18,951 nt of DNA from CAZERD01 sp964515405 (GCA_964515405.1 CAZERD010000024.1:1-18951), one strand, 5' to 3'; counted from the first letter of the stretch, positions 1-8,080 are shown. Translations and numbers: made by a program. The notes: a model not told the origin generated them from the letters alone.

Positions 1-894
1 AACGTTTTCGAGTATGGCACCAAACCTTTGGCACGCTGCATGGATTAGGGGTTCATCTTTCTCAGAGAGATTGATGACCTTTGCATAGCACCCACCCTCG
101 AAATTAAAGACTCCATCGTCGGACCATCCGTGTTCATCATCGCCTATAAGATATCTATCGGGGTCGCTTGATAATGTTGTTTTCCCCGTGCCTGATAATC
201 CAAAGAATACTGCTGTATCACCTTTCTTACCTATGTTGGCACTGGCGTGCATGGTCATTATTCCTCTTTGCGGCATGACAAAGTTTATTGTGCTGAACAT
301 TGCTTTTTTTATCTCTCCACCATATCCTGAGCCACCTATTATCAGGAGCTTCTTTTCGAAATTGAACAATATAAAGGCATCGCCGTTGCTTCCATCAAAT
401 TCGGGTATAGAATTGAATTCTGGAGCGGCAATTATGCGAAACTCGGGTTTGAAGTTCTTTAGTTTTTCTGGATCTGTCTCTCTAACGAACATGTTTCTTG
501 AAAAGAGGGATTGCCATGCAGTTGTCGTAATAACCCTCAGGGGTACTCTGTATCTTTCATCTGCACCTACGTATCCATCGAATATGTAGATGTTCCTATG
601 TTGTAGATAGGAAACCAGCTTGTTGTACATCAGATCAAAATACTCCTTGTCCACATCTCTGTTTATGTCACCCCACCATACCAAATCTTCAGATGGTTTT
701 TGTTTAACTATAAACCTGAACTTTGGCGATCTCCCTGTGTATTTACCGCTTCTTACTACCACCGCTCCCTTGCTTGCCAGTATGGCTTCGTCGTTTCTAA
801 TGATTTCCTCATAGAGTTCGGGTACAGTGAGGTTCCTCTTTAGGCTCTTTGGATTTATTATACCCATCTCCGCCAGTTCTTTATCAATGCTCAT
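1..894 (-). CDS. pckA: Phosphoenolpyruvate carboxykinase (ATP), N-terminal part, cut by window edge
   Basis: Interconverts oxaloacetate plus ATP with phosphoenolpyruvate, ADP and CO2 in the cytosol, linking the TCA cycle to gluconeogenesis. The frame is open from an ATG at 894 to the left edge, giving 298 residues; the family is usually about 520-540, so the C-terminal 40% or so lies outside. Visible signatures are the substrate loop YTGRSPK (about residues 52-58), the HASANIG segment (216-222), the P-loop GLSGTGKTT (232-240), the metal/phosphate site DDEHGW (252-257) and FNFEGGCYAK after it. This is the ATP-dependent class, not the GTP class. The start is well supported: a GGAGGG Shine-Dalgarno lies just upstream, and a sigma-70-like promoter lies at 926-953. 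It follows trxA on the same strand, but its own promoter suggests separate control. No frameshift is seen in the visible part. Confidence 0.95.
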   Translation of the reverse strand, partial: MSIDKELAEMGIINPKSLKRNLTVPELYEEIIRNDEAILASKGAVVVRSGKYTGRSPKFRFIVKQKPSEDLVWWGDINRDVDKEYFDLMYNKLVSYLQHRNIYIFDGYVGADERYRVPLRVITTTAWQSLFSRNMFVRETDPEKLKNFKPEFRIIAAPEFNSIPEFDGSNGDAFILFNFEKKLLIIGGSGYGGEIKKAMFSTINFVMPQRGIMTMHASANIGKKGDTAVFFGLSGTGKTTLSSDPDRYLIGDDEHGWSDDGVFNFEGGCYAKVINLSEKDEPLIHAACQRFGAILENV

Positions 895-925
895 AACTCC
901 CTCCTCTAACTACAATCTACCCTGA

Positions 926-953
926 AGTATAATATTATCGCTGGAAAAATCAA
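926..953 (-). promoter_or_regulatory. Sigma-70-like promoter of pckA
   Basis: Read on the minus strand: -35 TTGATT (948-953), a 16-bp spacer, and -10 TATACT (926-931), followed by a leader of about 25 nt with the pckA ribosome site GGAGGG. It lies in the 106-bp gap between trxA and pckA. Assigned by match to the bacterial consensus only. Confidence 0.55.
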
Positions 954-1000
954 TATTGGGAATCCCCTATTGGAAGAGTCACTGTAGTATCATTAGTTCA

Positions 1001-1378
1001 TTATTGTTCTTGCTTCCCAGACTGTTGTTCTTTTATTTTTCTTCTTACCTCATCCATGTTTAAATTTCTCACCTGAGATATTATGTTTTCAAGAGCACTT
1101 TCAGGTAACGCTCCCGCTTCTTTATATATGAGTATACCTTCTTTAAATATAGCAAGCGTTGGTATGGACATAATCCCAAAAGCGGCTGCTACTTCCTGCT
1201 CCTCTTCTGTATTGCACTCTGCAAACACTATGTCCTTATGTTTTTCAGAAGCTTTTTCAAATACCGGGCTAAACATCTTGCAGGGTGCACACCACTCTGC
1301 CCAAAAATCAATCATGAGAATGTTGCTCTCTGTAATGAGCTTTTCAAGGTTGTTCTTGTTGAGAGAAACTGTAGCCAT
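1001..1378 (-). CDS. trxA: Thioredoxin with charged C-terminal tail
   Basis: Small cytosolic dithiol-disulfide oxidoreductase of 125 residues. The redox motif is WCAPCK (Cys30 and Cys33), with alanine in place of the glycine of classical WCGPC, and the cis-proline is in SIPT (Pro73). A third cysteine, Cys55, occurs in AECNTEEE, where many thioredoxins have a valine or aspartate run. Residues about 106-125 form a hydrophilic tail (EVRRKIKEQQS and onward) beyond the usual 105-110-residue fold. There is no signal peptide, so it is cytosolic. The start has a good AGGAG ribosome site 8 nt upstream (1387-1391) and its own promoter at 1408-1436. It is divergent from the glycosyltransferase cluster. 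The fold is certain; the partner proteins cannot be told from sequence. Confidence 0.93.
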   Translation of the reverse strand: MATVSLNKNNLEKLITESNILMIDFWAEWCAPCKMFSPVFEKASEKHKDIVFAECNTEEEQEVAAAFGIMSIPTLAIFKEGILIYKEAGALPESALENIISQVRNLNMDEVRRKIKEQQSGKQEQ

Positions 1379-1407
1379 TTGACAACTCCTTTAGAAAGAA
1401 TTTATGG

Positions 1408-1436
1408 ATAATAACATAGGGGGAAAATATTTGCAA
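1408..1436 (-). promoter_or_regulatory. Sigma-70-like promoter of trxA
   Basis: Minus strand: -35 TTGCAA (1431-1436), a 17-bp spacer, and -10 TATTAT (1408-1413). The -35 sits inside a perfect 10-bp palindrome ATTTGCAAAT (1429-1438), which could be a protein-binding site. No matching good promoter is visible for the divergent glycosyltransferase gene; a TATAAA at 1448-1453 lacks a properly spaced -35. Confidence 0.5.
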
Positions 1437-1482
1437 ATCTGATGCCGTATAAACTACAATGTGCCTGAGTGTCTTAGGAAAA

Positions 1483-2571
1483 ATGAGTAGTTTGATGGAT
1501 GATAAGGCTCAATTTGTGCTTATTCTCAACAGGAGATGTATAAAACACAGTCAGAGGGGAGGAGCTGAGAGGTACACTCTTGCTGTGGCTGAAGCTCTGC
1601 GCGATGCAGGGTACAAGGTAATATGGTTTGCTTCATCCGGTAAAGGTCTTAGAGGTGTTGAGAACATTGAGGGAATTACATTTTTGAGGAGGGGTAGTGA
1701 GTTGACTGTTCATCTATGGGGAATTTTGTATTGTCTGCAAACCAGGCCGTATGTTGTTATAGATGAGTTCAACGGCGTGGGTTTCTTTACGTTTTTGCTT
1801 GATAACAGTGTTTTACTTATCCATCAGTTGTATGAGGAGTTCTGGAACGTGGAGTATGGGGTATTTGGTTATATATTCAGATTTATTGAAAAGACTATGC
1901 TGAGGCTGTACAGCAGGAAGCCGGTCATTACTGTGTCAGAGTCAACCAAAAAGGATTTGGTGGAACTTGGCTTTAGCGGAGTTAGTATAGTGCCTAATGG
2001 CCTTGATATAAAGCCCATGGAACATGTACCCAGCAAGAATGAACGTCTCACGCTCGTTTTTTTGGGTAGGATGAAAAAAACAAAGAACCCGGAGGATGCA
2101 ATCAAGTGCTTCCTTGAGGTAAAGAGGCATAGAAAAGATGCTATGCTTAACATGATTGGTGACGGACCGGAGCTTGAAAGGTTGCGGGACATGTATTCTG
2201 GAGTTGTGAGCTTTAAGGGCTACCTGCCGGACGATGAAAAGTACGAATTATTGAAAAAGGCTCACTTTTTGTTGGTACCAAGTGTGAGAGAGGGATGGGG
2301 GCAGGTTGTTATACAGGCAAACGCCGTTGGGACACCAGCTATAGGCTATGATGTTCCGGGTTTGAGGGATAGTATAAGGCACAAAGAAACGGGGTTTCTG
2401 GTGAGGGATTATTATCAGATGGCAAGAAGTGTAATGTTTCTCTATGAAAACAGGGCTCTGTATGCTGAGATATGCAGAAATGCTTTGATGCATGCTATGG
2501 GATTCTCCTGGGAAAGAACCAAGACAGGTTTTATTGAGTGGTTTGAAAGTAAGGTGCGTAAGCGTTTGTAG
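1483..2571 (+). CDS. Glycosyltransferase family 4 (GT-B fold)
   Basis: Probable cytosolic or membrane-associated retaining glycosyltransferase that adds a sugar from a nucleotide-sugar donor to a surface glycan; donor and acceptor are unknown. Seen: N-terminal acceptor-domain motif RGGAERYT (about residues 25-32 from this start), the inter-domain segment VPNGLD (169-174), the donor-domain opening FLGRMKKTKNPE, and the nucleotide-sugar loop EGWGQVVIQANAVGTP. Length 362 is normal for GT4. The usual E-x7-E pair reads E270-x7-Q278, so the second glutamate is replaced (codon CAG at 2314). An ATG 24 nt upstream (1459) is in frame but lacks a ribosome site; AGGA lies just before 1483, though its spacing is short. 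It leads a four-gene glycan cluster, with 9 nt to the next start. Confidence 0.88.
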   Translation: MSSLMDDKAQFVLILNRRCIKHSQRGGAERYTLAVAEALRDAGYKVIWFASSGKGLRGVENIEGITFLRRGSELTVHLWGILYCLQTRPYVVIDEFNGVGFFTFLLDNSVLLIHQLYEEFWNVEYGVFGYIFRFIEKTMLRLYSRKPVITVSESTKKDLVELGFSGVSIVPNGLDIKPMEHVPSKNERLTLVFLGRMKKTKNPEDAIKCFLEVKRHRKDAMLNMIGDGPELERLRDMYSGVVSFKGYLPDDEKYELLKKAHFLLVPSVREGWGQVVIQANAVGTPAIGYDVPGLRDSIRHKETGFLVRDYYQMARSVMFLYENRALYAEICRNALMHAMGFSWERTKTGFIEWFESKVRKRL

Positions 2572-2580
2572 AGGAATACC

Positions 2581-3585
2581 TTGAAGAGTTCTGAAGTGTG
2601 CAAAAAAGTGTACATTGTTGTGCTTAATTGGAATAATTATGAGGATACCGTAAAGTGCGTAGAAAGTGTGCTTGGTATGGAATATGAGTGTTCTTGCATT
2701 ATTGTTGTTGATAATGGCTCTTATGATGATTCTCGAGAAAAAATAGTCCGATGGTTTGAGAACAATGGGCTTTCATTTGACATTTTCAGTTATAAGGATG
2801 GTAATTTTTCTAAAATTAGAGAACATACCGTTTCATCACAGAGAGTTTCTCTTATCGTTCTTGAAAAGAACCTGGGATATGCCGGTGGTAATAACGTAGG
2901 GATGTCTTATGCCTTAGGCAATAATGATTGTGATTTCGTGTGGATATTGAACAATGACACAATTGTAGAACCGATGGCTTTGTCTTCCCTTGTAGAGTGT
3001 GCTTTAGGAGATGAAGCTATAGCTATGGTTGGGTCCAAATTGGTTTATTATGATGGGAGGGCGGTTCAGTGTGCAGGAGGCGGTAAGGTAAACCCTATCA
3101 CAGGAAATTCTACTTTCTTTTTGCACAATGCTGAAATGCACGATAAGCGTTTGGATATAAAACATGAAATTGATTACGTCTCAGGTGCTAGTTTGCTGGT
3201 TAAGGTAGAAGCTATTAGGGATGTTGGTATGCTTGATGAGAGATACTTCCTGTATTGGGAGGATGCTGATTGGGGGACGAGAGCGCGTAGAAAAGGGTAT
3301 AGATGCGTTTATTGTCCCGGTAGTATTGTGTATCATAAAGAAGGGGGAACAACCAGAAGAATTATGTTCCTTAATGATTATTACTGGGTAAGAAATGGTT
3401 TATTCTTCATGAAAAAGTTCTACCCTTTTATGCTGCCTCTGGTGTTTTTCTTTTATTTTGCCAAGTATACGCTTGTTAGAGCTCTAAAAAGAGAAAAGCT
3501 GAATTTCAAAGCATATGTTGGAGGGGTTGTGGATTTTTTAAGGAGCAGGAGTGGAGCTTACGATGCAAGATTATACCATGAGTGA
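2581..3585 (+). CDS. Glycosyltransferase family 2, rhamnosyltransferase-like
   Basis: Inverting GT-A glycosyltransferase, probably building the same surface polysaccharide as its neighbours. Of 334 residues, the N-terminal 250 or so carry the family landmarks: NWNN (16-19), VDNGS (43-47), NLGYAGGNN (96-104), the metal/nucleotide motif NNDT (123-126) and the acceptor-side WEDADWG (225-231), all as in the WbbL/rhamnosyltransferase-like group. A hydrophobic stretch near residues 280-298 could anchor the protein to the membrane. The start is TTG, chosen because AGAGGA (2570-2575) lies just ahead and overlaps the previous stop. The 3' end overlaps the next gene by about 23 nt, indicating translational coupling. 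The sugar specificity cannot be read from sequence. Confidence 0.88.
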   Translation: MKSSEVCKKVYIVVLNWNNYEDTVKCVESVLGMEYECSCIIVVDNGSYDDSREKIVRWFENNGLSFDIFSYKDGNFSKIREHTVSSQRVSLIVLEKNLGYAGGNNVGMSYALGNNDCDFVWILNNDTIVEPMALSSLVECALGDEAIAMVGSKLVYYDGRAVQCAGGGKVNPITGNSTFFLHNAEMHDKRLDIKHEIDYVSGASLLVKVEAIRDVGMLDERYFLYWEDADWGTRARRKGYRCVYCPGSIVYHKEGGTTRRIMFLNDYYWVRNGLFFMKKFYPFMLPLVFFFYFAKYTLVRALKREKLNFKAYVGGVVDFLRSRSGAYDARLYHE

Positions 3586-3776
3586 AAACTATAAAAATTA
3601 CCATGAATCTTCTCATCTTGATAGGCATTCTTTGATAGGTTTTCCTTTGAAAAGGAAGGTTTTTGAAAGATTCAAGAGGAATAAATTACGCTATTTATTC
3701 AGGTTTTTTGGCGTTCCAGATATTTTCTCACATGCTAAAAAAGTTTTGGATATAGGTTGCGGTAGTGGTTATACGC

Positions 3777-3795
3777 TCAGTGTATTCAGTGTATT
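3777..3795 (+). repeat. 9-bp tandem duplication TCAGTGTAT x2
   Basis: Two perfect head-to-tail copies (3777-3785, 3786-3794) in the methyltransferase gene, adding SVF next to SVL in frame right after the SAM-binding glycine loop. Confidence 0.85.
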
Positions 3796-3801
3796 GAAAG
3801 A

Positions 3802-3822
3802 GTCAAATCCGTCAAATCCGTC
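3802..3822 (+). repeat. 9-bp tandem duplication TCAAATCCG x2
   Basis: Perfect copies at 3803-3811 and 3812-3820, with one matching base before and two after. They encode SNPSNPS in the methyltransferase, 8 bp beyond the preceding duplication. Confidence 0.85.
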
Positions 3823-4160
3823 TGCAGAATTCTTTGGTATTGATTTTGTTAAGACAAAGGATTTGCCAGATTGGGTTACCTTTTTCAGCGTAGATCTTGG
3901 GAACGACAAATTTCCTTTCCCAGAGAATACATTTGATTTTGTTATATGTGGGTGTGCTATAGAACACGTTGGTAATCCTATAAACATATTCAATGAGGCC
4001 TACAGTGTGTTAAAAAGAGAGGGTACATTTCATGTGCTTACGGAGAATGTGAGTTCTATACTCTTGCCGTCTTTGTCCAACGTTAGTAAAAGTGCTATTA
4101 ATTTCTATGATTACGCACATAAGACCCTACACGAGAAAATCGTTACAGCGTATGTTTATA

Positions 4161-4173
4161 GCTTCAGCTTCAG
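4161..4173 (+). repeat. 6-bp tandem duplication GCTTCA x2
   Basis: Copies at 4161-4166 and 4167-4172. In the downstream frame of the broken methyltransferase they read ASAS where a single AS before GFKN would be expected. Confidence 0.75.
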
Positions 4174-4327
4174 GGTTTAAGAATATTTCCGTTTGGGTTG
4201 AGAGGGATCCACTTGTGATTTTGCTTACACCATTAATGTGGGGAGTGCAACTAACCGGTAAGATTGATTTTGGGTGACTGTTGTTTGAAGTTTTTGGCCC
4301 AGGTTTGTTTGGGGAGGCTTACAAAAA

Positions 4328-5425
4328 ATGAGAATTCTCCACTTGATATATGACCACATAAATAATCCATGGGTTGGGGGTGGTGGTGCTGTGAGGGCTT
4401 ATGAGATAAATAAAAGACTCGCTAAAAAAGGACACAAAGTTCTTATAGTGAGTGGTAAATTTGAGGGAGCACAGGATTACTCGGAAGGAGGCCTTAAATA
4501 TAAGTTTGTGGGTTTCTCAGGAAATTATTACCTCAGCGTATTTAGTTACGCTTACATGTCACATAGGTTTTTGAAGGATCATTATCTGGGGTTTGATGTT
4601 ATTGTTGAGGATTTTGCACCATGGAATCCGGTATTTGCATATAAATTCGCAAATGAAAAACCCATTGTTGTCCAGTTGCATCACAAGGAAGGTATGGGAA
4701 TTCTAAGGCGGTACCCCCTATTAGGTACTCCATTTTTTCTTGTTGAGGCTTATTACCCTCATAGGTTTCCAAACGCTATAATTGTATCTCGGCGATCAGC
4801 GAGGAAGTTCTTGATTTCCAGTTGCTCTATTATTTCTAATGGAATAGATACACGACTTTTCTTCATTAGACCTTGTGAAATGGGGGATTATATTTGTTAC
4901 ATAGGGAGAATAGATTTCTACAACAAAGGCTTAGATTTATTACTTTCTTGTGCAGACGGACTTCCTATTAAGATAGCCGGTAAAGGAAAAGACGTACCTA
5001 AGTTGTTAAAACTTATTAAGAACAAGAAGAATGTGGAGTATCTTGGATTTCTTGATGATAAGGAAAAAGCTTCGCTTATTTCTCATTCAAGGTTTGTTGT
5101 TATGCCTTCGAGGTTTGAAGGTCAGGGTATAGTAGCACTTGAGACTGCAGCCTTAGGCAAACCTTTAGTTGTTTCGGAGATACCGGAGTTGAAGTATGTT
5201 GTTGATAACGGTTTTGGTATCAGCTTTAGATCTGGAGATACACGAGATCTAAAGGAAAAATTGATGTATTTGTGGAACAACGTTGCTTTCTTGAAGGAAC
5301 TCGGTCAGCGTGGTAGGAAATTTGCAGCTGGTTTCACATGGGACAAAGTAGCTCTTCAGTACGAGCACTTCCTAACAAAAGTTGTTGACGGTTTCAGAAA
5401 GCAGTGTCGATTTTGGACGCGTTGA
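4328..5425 (+). CDS. Glycosyltransferase family 4 (GT-B fold)
   Basis: Second GT4 enzyme of the cluster, 365 residues, probably adding a hexose to a surface glycan. The N-terminus has the glycine-rich motif PWVGGGGAVRAYE (14-26); SNGIDT (170-175) marks the link to the donor domain; CYIGRIDFYNKGLD opens the donor domain; and EGQGIVALE (264-272) keeps an intact E-x7-E pair, unlike the first GT4 of this cluster. There is no signal peptide or clear membrane span. Start ATG has GGGGAGG (4311-4317) about 10 nt upstream. A 50-bp gap separates it from the broken methyltransferase. Its stop is only 6 bp from that of the convergent manC, whose product makes GDP-mannose, so a mannosyltransferase role is an attractive but unproven guess. 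Confidence 0.88.
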   Translation: MRILHLIYDHINNPWVGGGGAVRAYEINKRLAKKGHKVLIVSGKFEGAQDYSEGGLKYKFVGFSGNYYLSVFSYAYMSHRFLKDHYLGFDVIVEDFAPWNPVFAYKFANEKPIVVQLHHKEGMGILRRYPLLGTPFFLVEAYYPHRFPNAIIVSRRSARKFLISSCSIISNGIDTRLFFIRPCEMGDYICYIGRIDFYNKGLDLLLSCADGLPIKIAGKGKDVPKLLKLIKNKKNVEYLGFLDDKEKASLISHSRFVVMPSRFEGQGIVALETAALGKPLVVSEIPELKYVVDNGFGISFRSGDTRDLKEKLMYLWNNVAFLKELGQRGRKFAAGFTWDKVALQYEHFLTKVVDGFRKQCRFWTR

Positions 5426-5431
5426 TTTGGA

Positions 5432-6799
5432 TTAGCGTCTTCCGTATACATCCTCAAACCTTACGATGTCGTCTTCTCCGAGATATTCACCGGTTTGCAC
5501 CTCTATTATTTCTGTTGGAATCTTACCAGGATTTTCAAGCCTATGTTTCTTTGACTTAGGCACATAGAAGCTTTCGTCTTCATGTACAACCATTTCTCTA
5601 TTCTCGAGCACTACACGTGCTGTACCCTTCACTACCACCCAGTGTTCGCTTCTGTGGTAATGCATTTGAAGGCTCAGTGAAGCGCCAGGTTTTATCGTTA
5701 TTCTTTTTATTTTATATCTTTCACCTTCTTCAAGCACAGTATAGGAACCCCAGGGTCTATAAACCGTTCTGTGCTCAATTATCTCTCTTCTCCCCTGCTC
5801 TTTTAGCGTGGACACTGCTTCCTTAACTCTTTCCGCTTGGCTTTTTGGGGATACAAACACTGCATCCGGCGTAGTAATAACAACACATTCCTCAAGACCT
5901 ATTGCCACTGTGAGTTTACCTTCAGAAATAAATAGGGAATTTTTGGAGTCAAGACTAACCACATTGCCTGAAATTACGTTTCCATTTGCATCTTTCTTAT
6001 CCAGCACATTGTAAAAGCCATTCCAAGAACCAACATCAGACCAATCAAAACTGGATTCTACAACTACAGCCTTATTTGTTTTTTCCATGACTGCGTAGTC
6101 TATTGATATTGTAGGCATGTTGTCAAAGTTCACATCTTCCTGATTGTTTATAACTTTGTATATATCGGGTGAATGATTCTTCATCTCCTCCAGAATTGTG
6201 TCTATGCGGAATGCAAACATGCCACTGTTCCACAGATATTTACCACTCTTCAGGTATTCTACGGCTAACTTTATGTCAGGTTTTTCCCTGAACGTTTTTA
6301 CTCTAAATGCCCTATTGTTTATCATTTCGCCCACTTCTATATAACCGAAACCCGTTTCTGGGTGCTTTGGTTTGATTCCGAACGTTGCAATGAAGCCCTT
6401 CTTGGCGAGAGCCTCGGCTATTCTAATGTCTTCTGCGAATTTTTCAACGGGGCTTATTATATGGTCTGATGGGAACAAAAATATCACGGAGTCATCGGGG
6501 GTACCTTTTTTTCTCAAGTAATTCACAGCTAACGCCATGGCAGGGGCTGTATTTTTTGGAGACGACTCAAACAATACCTCGTTGTCGCAATGTATCTTCT
6601 CAAGTTCTTCCTTTATGAGAAATTCATACTCCTTGTTAGCCACAATTACCACTAGATCAGGGTTGACATGGCACACTCTCTCCAGTGTTCTGAGGAGAAG
6701 GGTTTTACCCTCAAGTTTTATAAACTGTTTGGGGTAAGTGTATCTTGAAAGCGGCCATAACCTCGTTCCACTGCCTCCTGCGAGAACAACAGCTATCAT
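5432..6799 (-). CDS. manC: Bifunctional mannose-1-phosphate guanylyltransferase / mannose-6-phosphate isomerase
   Basis: Makes GDP-mannose from mannose-1-phosphate and GTP, and by its C-terminal domain isomerises fructose-6-phosphate to mannose-6-phosphate; cytosolic. The 455 residues show the nucleotidyltransferase signature GGSGTRLWPLSR (8-19) with PKQF (23-26), FPSDH (109-113), FREKP (170-174) and WNSGMF (191-196), then a cupin-type isomerase domain from about 345 with YRPWGSY and the metal ligands of QMHYHRSEHW (378-387). Length and layout match the AlgA/CpsB/ManC type II family. The start is backed by AGAGGTG, placed at the end of the ABC ATPase gene, whose stop is 3 nt away, so it is probably the last gene of the operon 10538-5432. 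It converges on the glycosyltransferase cluster that likely uses its product. Confidence 0.94.
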   Translation of the reverse strand: MIAVVLAGGSGTRLWPLSRYTYPKQFIKLEGKTLLLRTLERVCHVNPDLVVIVANKEYEFLIKEELEKIHCDNEVLFESSPKNTAPAMALAVNYLRKKGTPDDSVIFLFPSDHIISPVEKFAEDIRIAEALAKKGFIATFGIKPKHPETGFGYIEVGEMINNRAFRVKTFREKPDIKLAVEYLKSGKYLWNSGMFAFRIDTILEEMKNHSPDIYKVINNQEDVNFDNMPTISIDYAVMEKTNKAVVVESSFDWSDVGSWNGFYNVLDKKDANGNVISGNVVSLDSKNSLFISEGKLTVAIGLEECVVITTPDAVFVSPKSQAERVKEAVSTLKEQGRREIIEHRTVYRPWGSYTVLEEGERYKIKRITIKPGASLSLQMHYHRSEHWVVVKGTARVVLENREMVVHEDESFYVPKSKKHRLENPGKIPTEIIEVQTGEYLGEDDIVRFEDVYGRR

Positions 6800-6802
6800 G
6801 CC

Positions 6803-8077
6803 TTACACCTCTATTTGTATATCTGGATTTATTGATATTTCCTCGTCTCTGGAATCATAGTCCAAAATTTCAGCGTACATACAGAAGTTCAGTAGTGGCC
6901 TTAGTACCGTGTTCGGTTTTTCTTTTGGCAGTTTCTTCCTAAGGAATTTCTTTGCTTCATCTGTGGAGATATCTCCTCCTTTGCCCTTTATAAATCTAAC
7001 AAAGATCTTTACTATTGGCAACCTTAAGAGTTGAACACGAAAGATTTCTTTTCTCTCGTTTATATCGGCATCAAGGAACTTTTTACCTATCTTTGTGAGC
7101 ACTACGTATCTCAGGGGTGTCTCGACAAAACCCAGGAATTCGGCAGCTGTGGCAATAAGCATTACCACTGTGAATCTCCTATTTATTCTTTCAGATAGGG
7201 CAAACATTTCAACTTTTCCTTGATTATCCTCTAGAACCTCGAGTAAACCTATTACCTCACTAACGGTAGCGTTTGGGATTGGCAGAAGTTGTTCGTGTAT
7301 CTTTAACTCGGGTATATCTGGAATAATGTTTCTTGTTAGGTAGTTTCTTATGGCTTCTACCGTTTTGAGAAACAAAGGGCTGTTTTGATCCCTTGGGTAT
7401 GAAAGTGTATTTTTATATACAAGCTGGACTGAACCTGGATTAGGGGACATTATAACTATTTCATCTGACATATAAACAGCCTCTATGATATTATGAGTTA
7501 CAAGGATAATATCAACAAGCGAGGTTTTTTTGGAAAGCCATAGGTCCATCAGCTCTTCCCTGAGGTTCTCTGCTGTCAGAACATCTAGAGCGCTGAACGG
7601 CTCGTCCATACAGAGTACCTCTGGACTTGAAACGAGGGCTCTTGCTATGCCTACTCTCTGTCTCATTCCTCCAGATAGGCTCTTAGGATACACGTCTTCA
7701 AACCCTTCAAGACCAACCATATCTATGACCTTTTTTATCATATCATCCGCATTTTCAGTGTTTGGATCTCTTATACCTACGGCTATGTTATCCCAAACTG
7801 TTTTCCATGGAAAAAGTGCAAAGTTTTGGAATACCATAGCCATTTTGTTGTTAACCGTTTCTTGCTTTTTACCCCTGTAATACACTTCTCCTGAGGAAGG
7901 TTTCAAAAGACCCGTTATAACCCTGAGGAGAGTTGATTTACCACATCCCGACGGACCAAGAATGGATATTATTTTGCCCTCCTCTACTGTGAAATTAATA
8001 TTTTTAAGTACGTTTAAGGATTCATTTCTGGATATGGGAAATGTAACGTTTATATTTTTCAATTCAACTATGCCCAT
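6803..8077 (-). CDS. ABC transporter ATP-binding protein with C-terminal AAA-associated domain (NitT/TauT type)
   Basis: Energises the fused permease encoded just upstream. Of 424 residues, 1-240 form a complete ABC ATPase: Walker A GPSGCGKST (41-49), Q-loop Gln84 in VFQNFALFPW, signature LSGGMRQR (134-141), Walker B VLCMDE (154-159) and H-loop His195. All catalytic residues are present. Residues about 270-410 match the extra domain known as AAA-associated C-terminal, found on nitrate/sulfonate/bicarbonate-like ATPases and of unclear function, perhaps regulatory. The last residues are strongly acidic. The start has GGAG 6 nt upstream, overlapping the permease stop (3-bp gap). No periplasmic binding protein gene lies nearby, so the substrate cannot be inferred. 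Confidence 0.9.
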   Translation of the reverse strand: MGIVELKNINVTFPISRNESLNVLKNINFTVEEGKIISILGPSGCGKSTLLRVITGLLKPSSGEVYYRGKKQETVNNKMAMVFQNFALFPWKTVWDNIAVGIRDPNTENADDMIKKVIDMVGLEGFEDVYPKSLSGGMRQRVGIARALVSSPEVLCMDEPFSALDVLTAENLREELMDLWLSKKTSLVDIILVTHNIIEAVYMSDEIVIMSPNPGSVQLVYKNTLSYPRDQNSPLFLKTVEAIRNYLTRNIIPDIPELKIHEQLLPIPNATVSEVIGLLEVLEDNQGKVEMFALSERINRRFTVVMLIATAAEFLGFVETPLRYVVLTKIGKKFLDADINERKEIFRVQLLRLPIVKIFVRFIKGKGGDISTDEAKKFLRKKLPKEKPNTVLRPLLNFCMYAEILDYDSRDEEISINPDIQIEV

Positions 8078-8080
8078 GTT

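Larger units (their letters stand above)
3563..4277 (+). pseudogene. SAM-dependent class I methyltransferase, frameshifted
   Basis: Methyltransferase of the type found in glycan clusters, broken by a frame change. The first frame begins at ATG 3563 (GGAG 6 nt upstream), holds the SAM-binding motif LDIGCGSGY (62-70), the acidic residue of FFGIDF and the post-motif segment FDFVICGCAIEHV, and would stop at 4180. The expected continuation HIRPYTRKSLQRMF, then SGFKNISVWVERD, is read in the +1 frame from about 4118 and ends at 4277. Restoring one AT at 4119-4121 would rejoin the frames as YAHIRPYT. The gene also carries two 9-bp and one 6-bp tandem duplications. It may be a true pseudogene, a gene under slippage control, or a sequencing artefact. 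It sits between GT2 (overlap) and a GT4 gene. Confidence 0.8.

Noticed and set aside
188..814. Plus-strand open frames of 133 and 64 codons
   Set aside because: They lie antisense to pckA, whose minus-strand frame is open to the edge with all family motifs; the plus frames resemble no protein family.
953..978. Hairpin in the trxA-pckA gap as a terminator
   Set aside because: Only a 3-bp GGG/CCC stem around ATT and a short AATATT palindrome are found, without a stable stem followed by a T-run in the trxA direction.
1448..1453. TATAAA as a promoter (bacterial -10 or archaeal TATA box) for the first glycosyltransferase
   Set aside because: No -35 at proper distance (TTGCAA is only 11 bp away), and the other promoters in the window follow the bacterial two-element pattern, arguing against an archaeal genome.
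7530..7880. Plus-strand open frame of 116 codons inside the ABC ATPase gene, and similar frames antisense to the permease, modE and cyuA
   Set aside because: Shadows of strongly supported genes on the opposite strand, without ribosome sites or recognisable domains.
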